A stretch of DNA of 32,969 nt, from the NCBI GenBank assembly GCA_047610385.1, contig JBLGAC010000044.1, forward strand, positions 1 to 32,969, given 5' to 3'. Below the pieces are notes generated by a model, which saw only the letters and a list, made by a program, of their open reading frames with translations, did no database searches and was not told the origin of the DNA. The stretch comes from JBOCEF01 sp047610385 (lineage in GTDB: Bacteria > Pseudomonadota > Alphaproteobacteria > Rhodobacterales > Rhodobacteraceae). The translations under genes and the position numbers were made by a program. Positions 1 through 7,238 of this stretch are shown piece after piece (the first letter of the stretch is position 1; every line of letters begins with the position of its first letter).

Positions 1-125
1 GCGACAACCTTAAGTTCGAAGTCGAGCTGATCGCGCCCATCGCCATGGAGGAGAAGCTGCGCTTCGCCATCCGTGAAGGTGGCCGCACTGTCGGCGCCGG
101 CGTGGTGTCGAAAATCATCGCGTAA
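1..125 (+). CDS. tuf: Elongation factor Tu, C-terminal fragment
   Basis: This is the last 41 codons of a gene that begins before the window, read in the frame starting at base 3 and ending in TAA at 123-125. The residues include EVELIAPIAMEEKLRFAIRE and end GRTVGAGVVSKIIA, the near-invariant C-terminus of bacterial EF-Tu (beta-barrel domain 3). EF-Tu is the cytoplasmic GTPase that brings aminoacyl-tRNA to the ribosome. The G domain lies outside the window, so GTP-binding motifs cannot be checked. A strong terminator follows 37 bases later. No tRNA-Trp or secE follows, so this copy ends its operon here; many proteobacteria carry two tuf copies, and which one this is cannot be told. Confidence 0.97.
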   Translation, partial: DNLKFEVELIAPIAMEEKLRFAIREGGRTVGAGVVSKIIA

Positions 126-162
126 TCGGGCCGGGCTTTCGGGCCCAGCTCTGACACGAACG

Positions 163-193
163 GGCCGCCGCGGGAAACTGCGGCGGCCTTTTT
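163..193 (+). terminator. Rho-independent terminator after tuf
   Basis: A perfect 9-bp GC stem (GGCCGCCGC at 163-171 pairing with GCGGCGGCC at 180-188) with an 8-base loop is followed at once by five T residues (189-193). This is a textbook intrinsic terminator for the tuf transcript. The following 205 bases up to 398 show no gene; only a weak 7-bp stem around 209-226 is visible. Confidence 0.93.
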
Positions 194-398
194 CGTGACC
201 GGTTCACACGCGCCATCGCTGGCGTGCACATGGTTCATCCCCGGCCAACGCAGTGGCGCCGATGCCTGCGGTGCTGGTGGGGCATGAAAACCGGGGCCTG
301 AGCCCCCCATATTCGCGCCGGACGGGCTGATCTTGGTCGGCTTCTGTCGGGGCAATGACCAGATTACGGCGCACCCTGGTCTGATCGCAGCGCGCGGC

Positions 399-785
399 TC
401 AGTAAGTGGGGTGTTCCTTGGGATCGCTCGGATCGGTGCCGGCGGCCAGATCGATCCGCGCCTTGATCGCCGCACGCCGGTCGTTGGCGCGGTAAACCTT
501 GCGGGCGAGGGCCACGAACGCCAGGCCGAAATCACTGCGGGCGTCATGGGCGCGCAGCAGGTTTTCAATGTCCCACAGCGCTTCGTTGATCATGCGCAGA
601 TCGGCCGCCAGTGCGGCCATGTCGGCGGTCTGCGGCAGCCCGGCGTCGCGCACCGCGGTCAGCGCGTTGTAGGCGGCGGCGGCGGTTGCGCGCTTGCGCG
701 GGTCGGCAAAACGCGCCGCCTTGATCGACAGGATCGTGATGCGGTCGATCAGATCCCCCGCGCCGATCGGCGCGGTCAGGGTCAC
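399..785 (-). CDS. DUF6165 family protein
   Basis: A 128-residue cytoplasmic protein without signal peptide or membrane segment. It begins VTLTAPIGAGDLIDRITILSIK and contains WDIENLLRAHD and ALARKVYRANDRRAAIKARID, which match my memory of DUF6165 (a G-ELIDKITIL-IK start and a VYR-ND-RAALK motif near the end). The function of this family is not established. The GTG start at 785 overlaps the TGA of the upstream glycosyltransferase-like gene (GTGA, 4 bp), so the two are probably translated together. DUF6165 proteins are often near surface-polysaccharide or TPR/glycosyltransferase genes, and a role there is inferred only from position. A longer ATG-initiated reading of the same frame begins at 1076, but it would lie deep inside the upstream gene and is unlikely. 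Confidence 0.83.
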   Translation of the reverse strand: MTLTAPIGAGDLIDRITILSIKAARFADPRKRATAAAAYNALTAVRDAGLPQTADMAALAADLRMINEALWDIENLLRAHDARSDFGLAFVALARKVYRANDRRAAIKARIDLAAGTDPSDPKEHPTY

Positions 786-2275
786 GCGGCGGGTCCGCGG
801 GCCTGCGCGCCATGCGACCGGGCCGCGTGGTCTGCCGCGCGGTCGCGCAGCATCGCCGCAATGCGGGTGAAAACGCCGTCCCAATCGCCCGGCGCGGTCT
901 GGCGGACCAGCCGCATGGCCGGGTGCCATGGCGTGGTGTCGCCAGCCTCGCCATAGATCCAGTAGGGCGCATAGGCGAGCAGGTTCCACGTCTCGGTCCC
1001 GAGGCACGCGCTCAGATGCGCGGCGGCGCTGTCGACTGAGATCACCAGGTCCAGATTGCGGATCATCGCCGCGCAATCAGCAAAATCGCGGTCATCGCCG
1101 CTGGTATCCAGCATCACCGCGCTGTCGGCTGAGGACCGGAACCGATCCAGCAGCGGCCCTTTGTACAGGCTGAACAGCTGCACCCCCGGGATCGCGGCCA
1201 GCGGCATGAACCGCGCCGATGCGACTGAGCGTTTGTGATCGCCCTTGAAACTGGTCGACCCGGCCCACATCACCCCGACCTTCAGGCGCGCGCTGAACGG
1301 ACGAGAGACGCGCGCGGCGCGGCCGACGCAATCGGCCGGAATATGGAAATCGGGCGTTGGCGGAATTGCATCGCTGCGCAGCTTCGCAAGGCGCGGCAGG
1401 TCCATCATTGTGACGGCGACGTCAACCTCAGGGAACGGGCCGTCAGCGGGGATCACGGCATCGACGCCGGGCAGATTGCGAAACAGGCGCAGAAGCGGCG
1501 GTTTGACCGCCAGCAGCACTTTGGCCCCGGTCTGCGCCTTCAGCTTTGGCAGCATGCGGGTCATCAGCATGGCGTCGCCGAACCCCTGCTCAGGCAGGAC
1601 CAGCAGGCGCTGGCCCGCGATGTCCTGGCCGGTCCACCATGGGGCCGGTGCCTCTGGGCGTGATATTTCGCCGGTCTCCCAGCGCGCGCCATACCTTTCA
1701 AAGCCTTTTTCATAATCGCCCAGTGTCAGCAGCGACAGCGCCTGCTGGAACCGAAGATCGGCAAAATCGGGGAACCGCGCGGCACCGGTTGTGGCGATCT
1801 GCGCAGCCTCTTTCGCGCGGTTGAGGCTGCGCAGCGTCACCGCCAGCATGGCGACGGGTTCGGGCCGGTCAGGCGCAAGGCCGCGAACCCGGCGGCGGAT
1901 TTCAAGCGCTTCATCGGGCATGTCCGCGTCTTGCAGCGCGTTGCCGAGGTTGTTGAGAATCGCGGGATTGCCGGGTCGCGCCTCATTGGCGCGGCGCTGG
2001 CACACCACAGCGGCGGCATGATCGCCGCGCGCGCGCAGCAGGGCACCCAGATTGGACCATGCCCCGGCATCTTCGGGCTGCAGGCGCAGATAGGCGCGCC
2101 ATGCGGTAAAGGCGCGGTCCAGCGCGCCGCTGCGCTGGGCGGCGATGGCGGCGGCGCGCAGACGGTCTGGCGTGATGCGCCGGGGCCCAGTGTCGGGGGC
2201 ACGCAGGCCGCCCAGCGGATCGGCCTGCGCATCTTTGTGCACAGGGGCGTCTTCATGCACGGACAGACCGGTCAT
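782..2275 (-). CDS. TPR protein fused to a GT9-like glycosyltransferase domain
   Basis: A 497-residue protein. Residues about 37-190 are helical TPR-type repeats (for example ...AGAWSNLGALLRARGDHAAAV). From about residue 220 a Rossmann-like half begins with RLLVLPEQGFGDAMLMTRML; further on are VGVMWAGS and ISVDSAAAHLSACLG, resembling the nucleotide-sugar-binding end of heptosyltransferase (GT9) folds. Such TPR-GT9 hybrids are common in alphaproteobacteria and probably modify glycans or proteins; the acceptor is unknown. No signal peptide is seen, so it should be cytosolic. I chose the ATG at 2275 because AGAAAGGAA stands about 6 bases before it; an upstream ATG at 2308 would add 11 residues with no good site. 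The gene ends overlapping DUF6165. Confidence 0.86.
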   Translation of the reverse strand: MTGLSVHEDAPVHKDAQADPLGGLRAPDTGPRRITPDRLRAAAIAAQRSGALDRAFTAWRAYLRLQPEDAGAWSNLGALLRARGDHAAAVVCQRRANEARPGNPAILNNLGNALQDADMPDEALEIRRRVRGLAPDRPEPVAMLAVTLRSLNRAKEAAQIATTGAARFPDFADLRFQQALSLLTLGDYEKGFERYGARWETGEISRPEAPAPWWTGQDIAGQRLLVLPEQGFGDAMLMTRMLPKLKAQTGAKVLLAVKPPLLRLFRNLPGVDAVIPADGPFPEVDVAVTMMDLPRLAKLRSDAIPPTPDFHIPADCVGRAARVSRPFSARLKVGVMWAGSTSFKGDHKRSVASARFMPLAAIPGVQLFSLYKGPLLDRFRSSADSAVMLDTSGDDRDFADCAAMIRNLDLVISVDSAAAHLSACLGTETWNLLAYAPYWIYGEAGDTTPWHPAMRLVRQTAPGDWDGVFTRIAAMLRDRAADHAARSHGAQARGPAA

Positions 2276-2368
2276 CGCGTTTCCTTTCTGGCGCGGGTCT
2301 GCGCCCACAGCACGGTTTCGGGGCGGTGCGGTCCGCGCATCTGCGCGCCGGCCGCCGCCCCGATCCGG

Positions 2369-2851
2369 TCATCCGGCGGTTTTCACCCAGCGGTGCAGAT
2401 AGCTGCCGCCGTCGTCGAGGATGATGTCCGCTTCAATATACCTGACGCCGTTCTGCTCCATCATCATGGCGTGAGAGTTCAGGAACATGAAATGCCCGGT
2501 GCGGGTTAGCGCCGCAGTCCAGTCGCGGCCCGGGAACCTGTCGCCCGCGTTCGGGGCCCAGACAATGCGCCCGCGCGCCAGCGTGTCGTCGATGTCCTTG
2601 ATGATCAGCGCCGTGACGCCTGCAACCGGGCCGGTCACCTTGGCCGCGATCGGATCGTAGGGCGCATAGGACCCTTCCCACTGGCCCTCCAGCTCTGCCT
2701 TCATGCCGCCGTGCAGGTGAATTTCCTTGCTGGCGCCGCCGCCGGTTTCAAAACGGGCCGCGGCGCCGGGCGCGGGGGGCGGGGCGCCGCCGGTGGCGCA
2801 GGCGCCCAGCATCAGTGCGGCGATAAGGGCGAAGGGCAGGGCGGGCTTCAT
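2369..2851 (-). CDS. Small predicted lipoprotein, unknown function
   Basis: A 160-residue protein with a clear lipoprotein signal: MKPALPFALIAALMLGAC, with lipobox LGAC and Cys18 as the expected lipidated residue. The next residues (ATGGAPPPAPG) form a Gly/Pro-rich linker. The mature part contains GGMKAELEGQWEGSYAPYDP and TGHFMFLNSHAMMMEQNGVRY, with several His and Met residues. I do not recognise a family. The start at 2851 is favoured over 2974 because a GGAG stands 7-8 bases before it and the signal peptide begins exactly there. The gene is 93 bp upstream of the TPR-glycosyltransferase in the same direction and could share its transcript. It is divergent from mgtE. The sorting residue after Cys is Ala, which does not suggest inner-membrane retention, so outer-membrane attachment is likely. 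Confidence 0.8.
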   Translation of the reverse strand: MKPALPFALIAALMLGACATGGAPPPAPGAAARFETGGGASKEIHLHGGMKAELEGQWEGSYAPYDPIAAKVTGPVAGVTALIIKDIDDTLARGRIVWAPNAGDRFPGRDWTAALTRTGHFMFLNSHAMMMEQNGVRYIEADIILDDGGSYLHRWVKTAG

Positions 2852-3000
2852 GTTCCGTCTCCGTGATGGGGGCGTCTGGCATGGGGGCTTTGGGGCATCG
2901 CGCGGAAGATGCGCATGCAGACATTCCCGCAACCCTAACGATGACAGCGCGGCGGGCAACAAATGCTTGCGCACCAGCGCCTCGCGCGGGCTTCCAATGG

Positions 3001-3044
3001 CGGCGCGGCGCGGCTACTTCTGCTGACTTCGCCGCGCCGCGCCG
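3001..3044. promoter_or_regulatory. Perfect 14-bp inverted repeat in the mgtE leader
   Basis: CGGCGCGGCGCGGC (3001-3014) is the exact reverse complement of GCCGCGCCGCGCCG (3031-3044), separated by 16 bases. The 3' arm ends only a few bases before the AGGGGG ribosome binding site of mgtE and 15 bases before its ATG. In mRNA this would be a very stable hairpin beside the ribosome binding site. It has no T tract, so it is not a standard terminator. It may control translation or stabilise the 5' end, or be an operator in the divergent lipoprotein/mgtE region. It does not have the architecture of the known Mg-sensing M-box, which is far larger. Confidence 0.55.
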
Positions 3045-3059
3045 ATCAGGGGGACCGAC

Positions 3060-4469
3060 ATGACCGACCGACCGGACCAGTCAGACCGCCCCGACGCTCG
3101 CCCCGACGCTCGCCCCGACCGCGACCACGACTTCAGGCTTGATCGCGCGACGGTGCAGCGCATCGTTCAGGCGGTTGATCTGGGCAATCGCGCGCGGCTG
3201 CTGCGCGAGGTCAGGCAGCTGCACGCCGCCGATCTTGCCGATCTTCTGGAACAGGTGGACCATGACGACCGCGCCGCCATGGTGCGGCTGCTGGGCGCCG
3301 ATCTGGACCCCGACGTGCTGACGGAGCTGGAAGACGACGTGCGCGATGACGTGCTTGAGGCCATGCGCCCTGAGGACGTGGCCGCCGCGGCCAAGGAACT
3401 TGACGCCGACGACATCGTCTATCTGATCGAGGATCTGACGCATGAGGCGCGGGCCTCGGTGCTGGCCGCGCTTGACCCGGTGAACCGCGCGGCGGTGGAA
3501 CAGGCGCTGAAATACCCCGAGGACGTCGCTGGGCGCATGATGCAGCGCGATCTGGTGACCGCGCCGCCGTTCTGGACCGTCGGGCAGATGATCGACCACA
3601 TGCGGGCGCGCGACGATCTGCCGGATGAATTCACTGACATTATCTTGATCGACCCGGGGCTGAAGCCGGTCGGGCTTGCACCCCTCAGCCGGGTGATGGG
3701 GGCGGGGCGCGACCGGCGCCTGTCAGACCTGATGCGCAGCAACATGCGGGTGTTCCGGGCGCGGACCAGCCTTGAAGACGTCGCGTATGCGTTCAATCAA
3801 TATCATATGATGTCCGCCCCGGTGGTGGATGACCATGGCCGCCTGGTCGGCGTGATCACCATCGACGAGGCAATGACCGCAGTCGATGACGAGGCTGAGG
3901 AGGACATGCGCCTGCTGGCCGGTGTCGGCGACGAATCGCTGACCGACAAGGTCTGGGAAACGGTGAAACAGCGCTTCCCATGGCTGGTGGTGAACCTTGC
4001 GACCGCGGTGCTGGCGTCGTTTGTGATCATGCAGTTCGACGCGACCATCGAAGCGATCGTGGCGCTGGCGGTGCTGATGCCCATCGTCGCCAGCATGGGC
4101 GGCAATGCGGGCACCCAGACCCTGACCGTGGCGGTGCGCGCCATTGCCACGCGCGATCTGACGCCCGCCAACATGTGGCGCATCATCGGGCGCGAAGCGC
4201 TGGCAGGGTTCACCAACGGGCTGCTGTTCGCGGTGCTGATCGCGGTCGTCGCGCTGATCTGGTACGGTGATCCGCGGCTGAGCGCGGTGCTGGCCGGGGC
4301 CATGGTGGTCAACCTGCTGGTGGCCGGGCTGGCGGGCATTCTGGTGCCCATCGCGCTGGACAAGGTCGGGGCGGACCCGGCGCTGGCCTCGGGCACCTTT
4401 GTGACCACGGTGACGGATGTGGTCGGGTTTTTTGTGTTCCTCAGCCTGGCCGGCATGGTGCTTTTGTGA
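3060..4469 (+). CDS. mgtE: Magnesium transporter MgtE
   Basis: A 469-residue inner-membrane Mg2+ channel/transporter of normal MgtE length. The order is classical: a helical N-terminal domain (about 30-145, with VRQLHAADLADLLEQ), a pair of CBS domains (about 150-280, with YHMMSAPVVDDHGRLVGVITIDEAM), the plug helix, then five membrane helices from about residue 307. The pore region carries the family signature MPIVASMGGNAGTQTLTVAVRA, and the last helix has TTVTDVVGFFVFL with the conserved Asp. In known MgtE proteins the N and CBS domains bind Mg2+ and close the pore when cytosolic Mg2+ is high. The ATG at 3060 has AGGGGG about 6 bases upstream. The first 22 residues are an odd RPD-rich tail made partly of a DNA repeat. 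The gene stands alone, followed by a hairpin. Confidence 0.96.
   Translation: MTDRPDQSDRPDARPDARPDRDHDFRLDRATVQRIVQAVDLGNRARLLREVRQLHAADLADLLEQVDHDDRAAMVRLLGADLDPDVLTELEDDVRDDVLEAMRPEDVAAAAKELDADDIVYLIEDLTHEARASVLAALDPVNRAAVEQALKYPEDVAGRMMQRDLVTAPPFWTVGQMIDHMRARDDLPDEFTDIILIDPGLKPVGLAPLSRVMGAGRDRRLSDLMRSNMRVFRARTSLEDVAYAFNQYHMMSAPVVDDHGRLVGVITIDEAMTAVDDEAEEDMRLLAGVGDESLTDKVWETVKQRFPWLVVNLATAVLASFVIMQFDATIEAIVALAVLMPIVASMGGNAGTQTLTVAVRAIATRDLTPANMWRIIGREALAGFTNGLLFAVLIAVVALIWYGDPRLSAVLAGAMVVNLLVAGLAGILVPIALDKVGADPALASGTFVTTVTDVVGFFVFLSLAGMVLL
3087..3119 (+). repeat. 12-bp tandem repeat in the mgtE start (RPDA)
   Basis: The unit CGCCCCGACGCT occurs twice (3087-3098, 3099-3110), followed by a partial third copy CGCCCCGAC (3111-3119). 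It encodes RPDARPDARPD near the N-terminus of MgtE, before the conserved domain. The period is a multiple of three, so copy change keeps the frame. The nine-base core CGCCCCGAC is the same as in the repeat at the end of the XdhC-family gene at 8232. Confidence 0.9.
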
Positions 4470-4482
4470 CCCGCGCACAGGC

Positions 4483-4506
4483 GGGGGAGGGAAATATCCC
4501 TCCCCC
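4483..4506 (+). terminator. Stem-loop after mgtE, possible terminator
   Basis: GGGGGAGGGA (4483-4492) pairs perfectly with TCCCTCCCCC (4497-4506) around the loop AATA, 13 bases after the mgtE stop codon. There is no T tract, so it may act as a weak terminator, a Rho-assisted end or an mRNA stabiliser. The remaining sequence to 4642 shows no gene. Confidence 0.5.
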
Positions 4507-4642
4507 TGCGCCCCCCTCCCGATCCCGCGCTGCTTGCCTGTGGTGCGACGACTTTGAACGGTGCGGCGCCTTCGGCGGGGTTGATTTCCCCCCTCCGGGC
4601 GCTTTCATGCACCCCGACACGTGACATGAGGAGACCGCCCCA

Positions 4643-5554
4643 GTGATCCAGATCCCCACCTCCATCGACGAGATGCAGAAAACCCTGGCCGATGTGGGCT
4701 ATGTCGCAGACCGCGCACTGTCGACGATCGCGTTTTTATCGCTGCGCCTTGGGCGACCGCTGTTTCTGGAAGGCGAGGCAGGCGTCGGCAAGACCGAGAT
4801 CGCCAAGGCCATCGCCAAGGCGCTGGGCCGCCGCCTGATCCGGCTGCAATGCTATGAGGGGCTGGACGCCAGTTCTGCGGTCTATGAATGGAACTTCCCC
4901 GCGCAGATGGTGGCGATCCGCACCGCTGAGGCCGCAGGGACCGCGGACCGCAAAGCGCTGACTGAGGAATTGTTCTCAGAAGAATTCCTGATTTCGCGCC
5001 CGTTGCTGGAGGCCATGCGCCCCCAGCCCGGCGGCGCGCCGGTCTTGCTGATCGACGAATTGGACCGCACGGATGAGCCGTTCGAGGCGTTCTTGCTGGA
5101 GGCGCTGTCGGATTTCCAGGTCACGATCCCGGAGTTGGGGACGATCAAGGCCGCGGAAACGCCGATCGTCATTCTGACATCAAACCGCACCCGCGAAGTG
5201 CATGACGCCCTGAAGCGCCGCTGCCTGTATCACTGGGTTGAGTATCCGAACTTTGAGCGTGAGCTGGAAATCCTGACCGCGCAGGCCCCTGAGGCGCAGG
5301 AAGAATTGTCGCGCCAGGTTGTCGCCTTCGTGCAGCAATTGCGCACCGAGGATCTGTTCAAGAAGCCTGGCGTGGCCGAAACCATCGACTGGGCCAAATG
5401 CCTTGTGGCGCTGGACGCGGTGCAGCTGTCGCCGCAGGTGATCGCTGACACGCTGGGCGCAATCTTGAAATATCAGGACGACATCGCCAAAATTCAGGGC
5501 TCCGAAGCGACGCGCATTTTGGCCGAAGCCAAACGGGCGTTGGAGCCTGTCTGA
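4643..5554 (+). CDS. CoxD-like MoxR-family AAA+ ATPase
   Basis: A 303-residue cytoplasmic AAA+ ATPase of the MoxR group. Walker A is GEAGVGKTE (about 44-52), followed by IRLQCYEGLDASSAVYEWN, a stretch typical of CoxD. Walker B is VLLIDELDR (134-142), and the sensor region includes VILTSNRTREVHDALKRRCLYHWVEYP. In Oligotropha carboxidovorans, CoxD and CoxE take part in building the Cu-Mo active site of CO dehydrogenase; related pairs occur with other molybdenum hydroxylases. The start is GTG at 4643, preceded by GAGGAG about 10 bases upstream. Its TGA overlaps the next ATG by one base (TGATG), so the ATPase and its VWA partner are probably made together. The specific target enzyme is not visible here. 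Confidence 0.9.
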   Translation: MIQIPTSIDEMQKTLADVGYVADRALSTIAFLSLRLGRPLFLEGEAGVGKTEIAKAIAKALGRRLIRLQCYEGLDASSAVYEWNFPAQMVAIRTAEAAGTADRKALTEELFSEEFLISRPLLEAMRPQPGGAPVLLIDELDRTDEPFEAFLLEALSDFQVTIPELGTIKAAETPIVILTSNRTREVHDALKRRCLYHWVEYPNFERELEILTAQAPEAQEELSRQVVAFVQQLRTEDLFKKPGVAETIDWAKCLVALDAVQLSPQVIADTLGAILKYQDDIAKIQGSEATRILAEAKRALEPV

Positions 5555-6813
5555 TGGCCACCTACGCCGATCTCGGCATCCCCGAGGACGGGAAGCTGCC
5601 GCACAACATCGTGCATTTCGCGCGCGCGCTGCGGGCCGCCGGCATTCCCGTCGGCCCCGGGCGCGTGGCTGACGCGATCCGTGCGGTGGAGGCGGCGGGG
5701 TTTTCCTCCAAACGCGATTTCTACCACACGCTGGCGGCGTGCTTCATTTCGCGCCCCGAACACCGGCAGGTCTTTGGGCAAGTGTTCCGGCTGTTCTGGC
5801 GCGACCCGCAGTTTCTGGAGCATATGATATCATTGATGTCGCCGATGGTGCGCGGTGCTTCTGAGCCACACAAACCCAAAGATGCCGAACGCCGCGCCGC
5901 TGAGGCCTTGCTGCAAGGTGCCGACGCGCCGCCCCCGCCGCCCGCGCAGGATGATGGCAAGGGCGAGGAAATTGAACTTGACGCCACCCTGACCTTTTCG
6001 ACGGATGAGCGTCTGAAGACCCTTGATTTTGAACAGATGACCGCGACGGAACAGGCCATGGCCCGCCGCGCCATCGCCCGGATTGAGCTGCCGGTAAAAC
6101 CCATCGCCAGCCGCCGCACCCGCGCTGCCCCCCATGGAAGGGCGCCCGATTGGCGCGCCACCATGCGCGCCGCCATGCGCCATGGCGGCGAAATCCGTGA
6201 TCTGAAGCGCCGCGCCAAGGTGGAGCGTTGGCCGTCTTTGGTGGCGCTGTGCGACATCTCAGGGTCGATGAGCAGCTACAGCCGCATGATCCTGCATTTC
6301 CTGCACGCGGCCAGCAATGCCAAGGGCGCGGGCTGGGCCAAGGTGCACAGCTTTACCTTTGGCACGCGGCTGACCAACATCACCCGCCATCTGCGCCAGC
6401 GCGACGTGGACACCGCCCTGCGCGCCGCGGGCGCCGAGGCGCAGGATTGGGAAGGTGGCACCCGCATCGGCGCCTGCCTTGAGGAATTTAACCGCGACTG
6501 GTCCCGCCGGGTGCTGGGGCAGGGTGCGGTGGTGCTGCTGATCACCGATGGGCTGGACCGCGACGACCCCGAACGCCTGCGCCGCGCGGCGGAGCGGTTG
6601 CAATTGTCGAGCCGCAAGCTGATCTGGCTGAACCCGCTGCTGCGTTGGGACGGGTTCGCGCCCAAAGCGGGCGGGGTGAAGGTGCTGCTGCCCTATGCGG
6701 ACAGCTTCCGCGCCTGCCACAATGTTGACAGCCTGCAAGATCTGGCCGATGCGCTGACCAAGCCTGACGACACTGGCGACAAGCGCCGCCTGATGGCGTT
6801 GCTGGAACGGTGA
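5554..6813 (+). CDS. CoxE-like VWA-domain protein
   Basis: A 419-residue cytoplasmic protein. The N-terminal part (about 1-200) is helical, with a variable Pro/Asp-rich linker around 110-150 (GADAPPPPPAQDDGKGEE). The C-terminal half is a von Willebrand A domain with the MIDAS metal site DISGS at 234-238 and a later LLITDGLDRDDPERL strand. This is the CoxE layout; MoxR ATPases and VWA proteins work as paired assembly factors, the VWA part holding the client through a metal ion. It follows the CoxD-like gene with a one-base stop/start overlap. The end of the coding region is the first copy of a 14-bp tandem repeat that runs past the stop codon. The client is inferred to be a molybdenum hydroxylase because XdhC-family and MobA-like genes follow downstream. 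Confidence 0.9.
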   Translation: MATYADLGIPEDGKLPHNIVHFARALRAAGIPVGPGRVADAIRAVEAAGFSSKRDFYHTLAACFISRPEHRQVFGQVFRLFWRDPQFLEHMISLMSPMVRGASEPHKPKDAERRAAEALLQGADAPPPPPAQDDGKGEEIELDATLTFSTDERLKTLDFEQMTATEQAMARRAIARIELPVKPIASRRTRAAPHGRAPDWRATMRAAMRHGGEIRDLKRRAKVERWPSLVALCDISGSMSSYSRMILHFLHAASNAKGAGWAKVHSFTFGTRLTNITRHLRQRDVDTALRAAGAEAQDWEGGTRIGACLEEFNRDWSRRVLGQGAVVLLITDGLDRDDPERLRRAAERLQLSSRKLIWLNPLLRWDGFAPKAGGVKVLLPYADSFRACHNVDSLQDLADALTKPDDTGDKRRLMALLER

Positions 6814-6862
6814 TGCTGGAACGGTGATGCTGGAACGGTGATGCTGGGCCAGTGATGCTGGG
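6801..6862 (+). repeat. 14-bp tandem repeat across the coxE-like stop codon
   Basis: A partial copy GCTGGAACGG (6801-6810) is followed by two perfect units TGATGCTGGAACGG (6811-6824, 6825-6838), a variant TGATGCTGGGCCAG (6839-6852) and a last partial TGATGCTGGG (6853-6862). The TGA at the start of the first full unit is the stop codon, so expansion adds further stop codons behind it and leaves the protein unchanged. The pattern suggests recent slipped-strand duplication of the gene's last codons. Confidence 0.92.
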
Positions 6863-6888
6863 TTGGCGCGTCTGAAACGGCGCGCGTC

Positions 6889-7110
6889 TGATCGGGTTTT
6901 GGTGCTGGTGAAGGCTGCGTGGGGGGGGCTGACCCCCGATCAGGCGAGCAGCCCCTGCATCGCCGCCATGATTGAAAAAACTGACATCTTGGAGGTTTAG
7001 TATTTACGAAAAATTACACTTGTTTGATTTCAGGTAATTAACTATATTCAATTAAATAACGATTGATGCTCAGTTTCAAAATCTCGTGTGCTGCCTGTTG
7101 TCAATTCTGC
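6889..7110. other. Intergenic region with an AT-rich island before the XdhC-family gene
   Basis: The 425-base gap 6814-7238 holds no convincing gene. After the coxE-like tail repeat come an inverted repeat, TGATCGGG (6889-6896) with CCCGATCA (6935-6942), and then about 110 bases (6970-7080) clearly richer in A and T than anything else in the window. The island includes a promoter-like pair at 7020-7048. From 7111 to the XdhC-family start the sequence is GC-rich again and can fold: CCGCGC (7112-7117) with GCGCGG (7125-7130), and GGCACCA (7129-7135) with TGGTGCC (7193-7199). This looks like a control region rather than a decayed gene. Confidence 0.55.
7020..7048 (+). promoter_or_regulatory. Candidate sigma70-type promoter for the XdhC/MobA-like pair
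   Basis: TTGTTT (7020-7025) and TATATT (7043-7048) are 17 bases apart within the AT-rich island. They would start a transcript near 7055 with a leader of about 185 bases before the ATG at 7239. Many similar hexamers can occur by chance in AT-rich DNA, so this is a suggestion only. Confidence 0.4.
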
Positions 7111-7238
7111 CCCGCGCGCGCGATGCGCGGCACCAATGTCTCCCCCTGTGCCCACTGGCGCGCGGCGCGATGGCTCGCCATAGTCGCAGCGATGGTGCCA
7201 TGCAAAACCTGCACCGCTGATCTGGGAGAACACGCGCC

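Noticed and set aside
194..398. tRNA-Trp or secE after tuf
   Set aside because: No cloverleaf or anticodon arm and no secE-like frame could be found; the strong terminator ends the unit.
7050..7238. Moco riboswitch in the XdhC-family leader
   Set aside because: The leader can fold, but I could not match the conserved blocks of the known Moco RNA motif.
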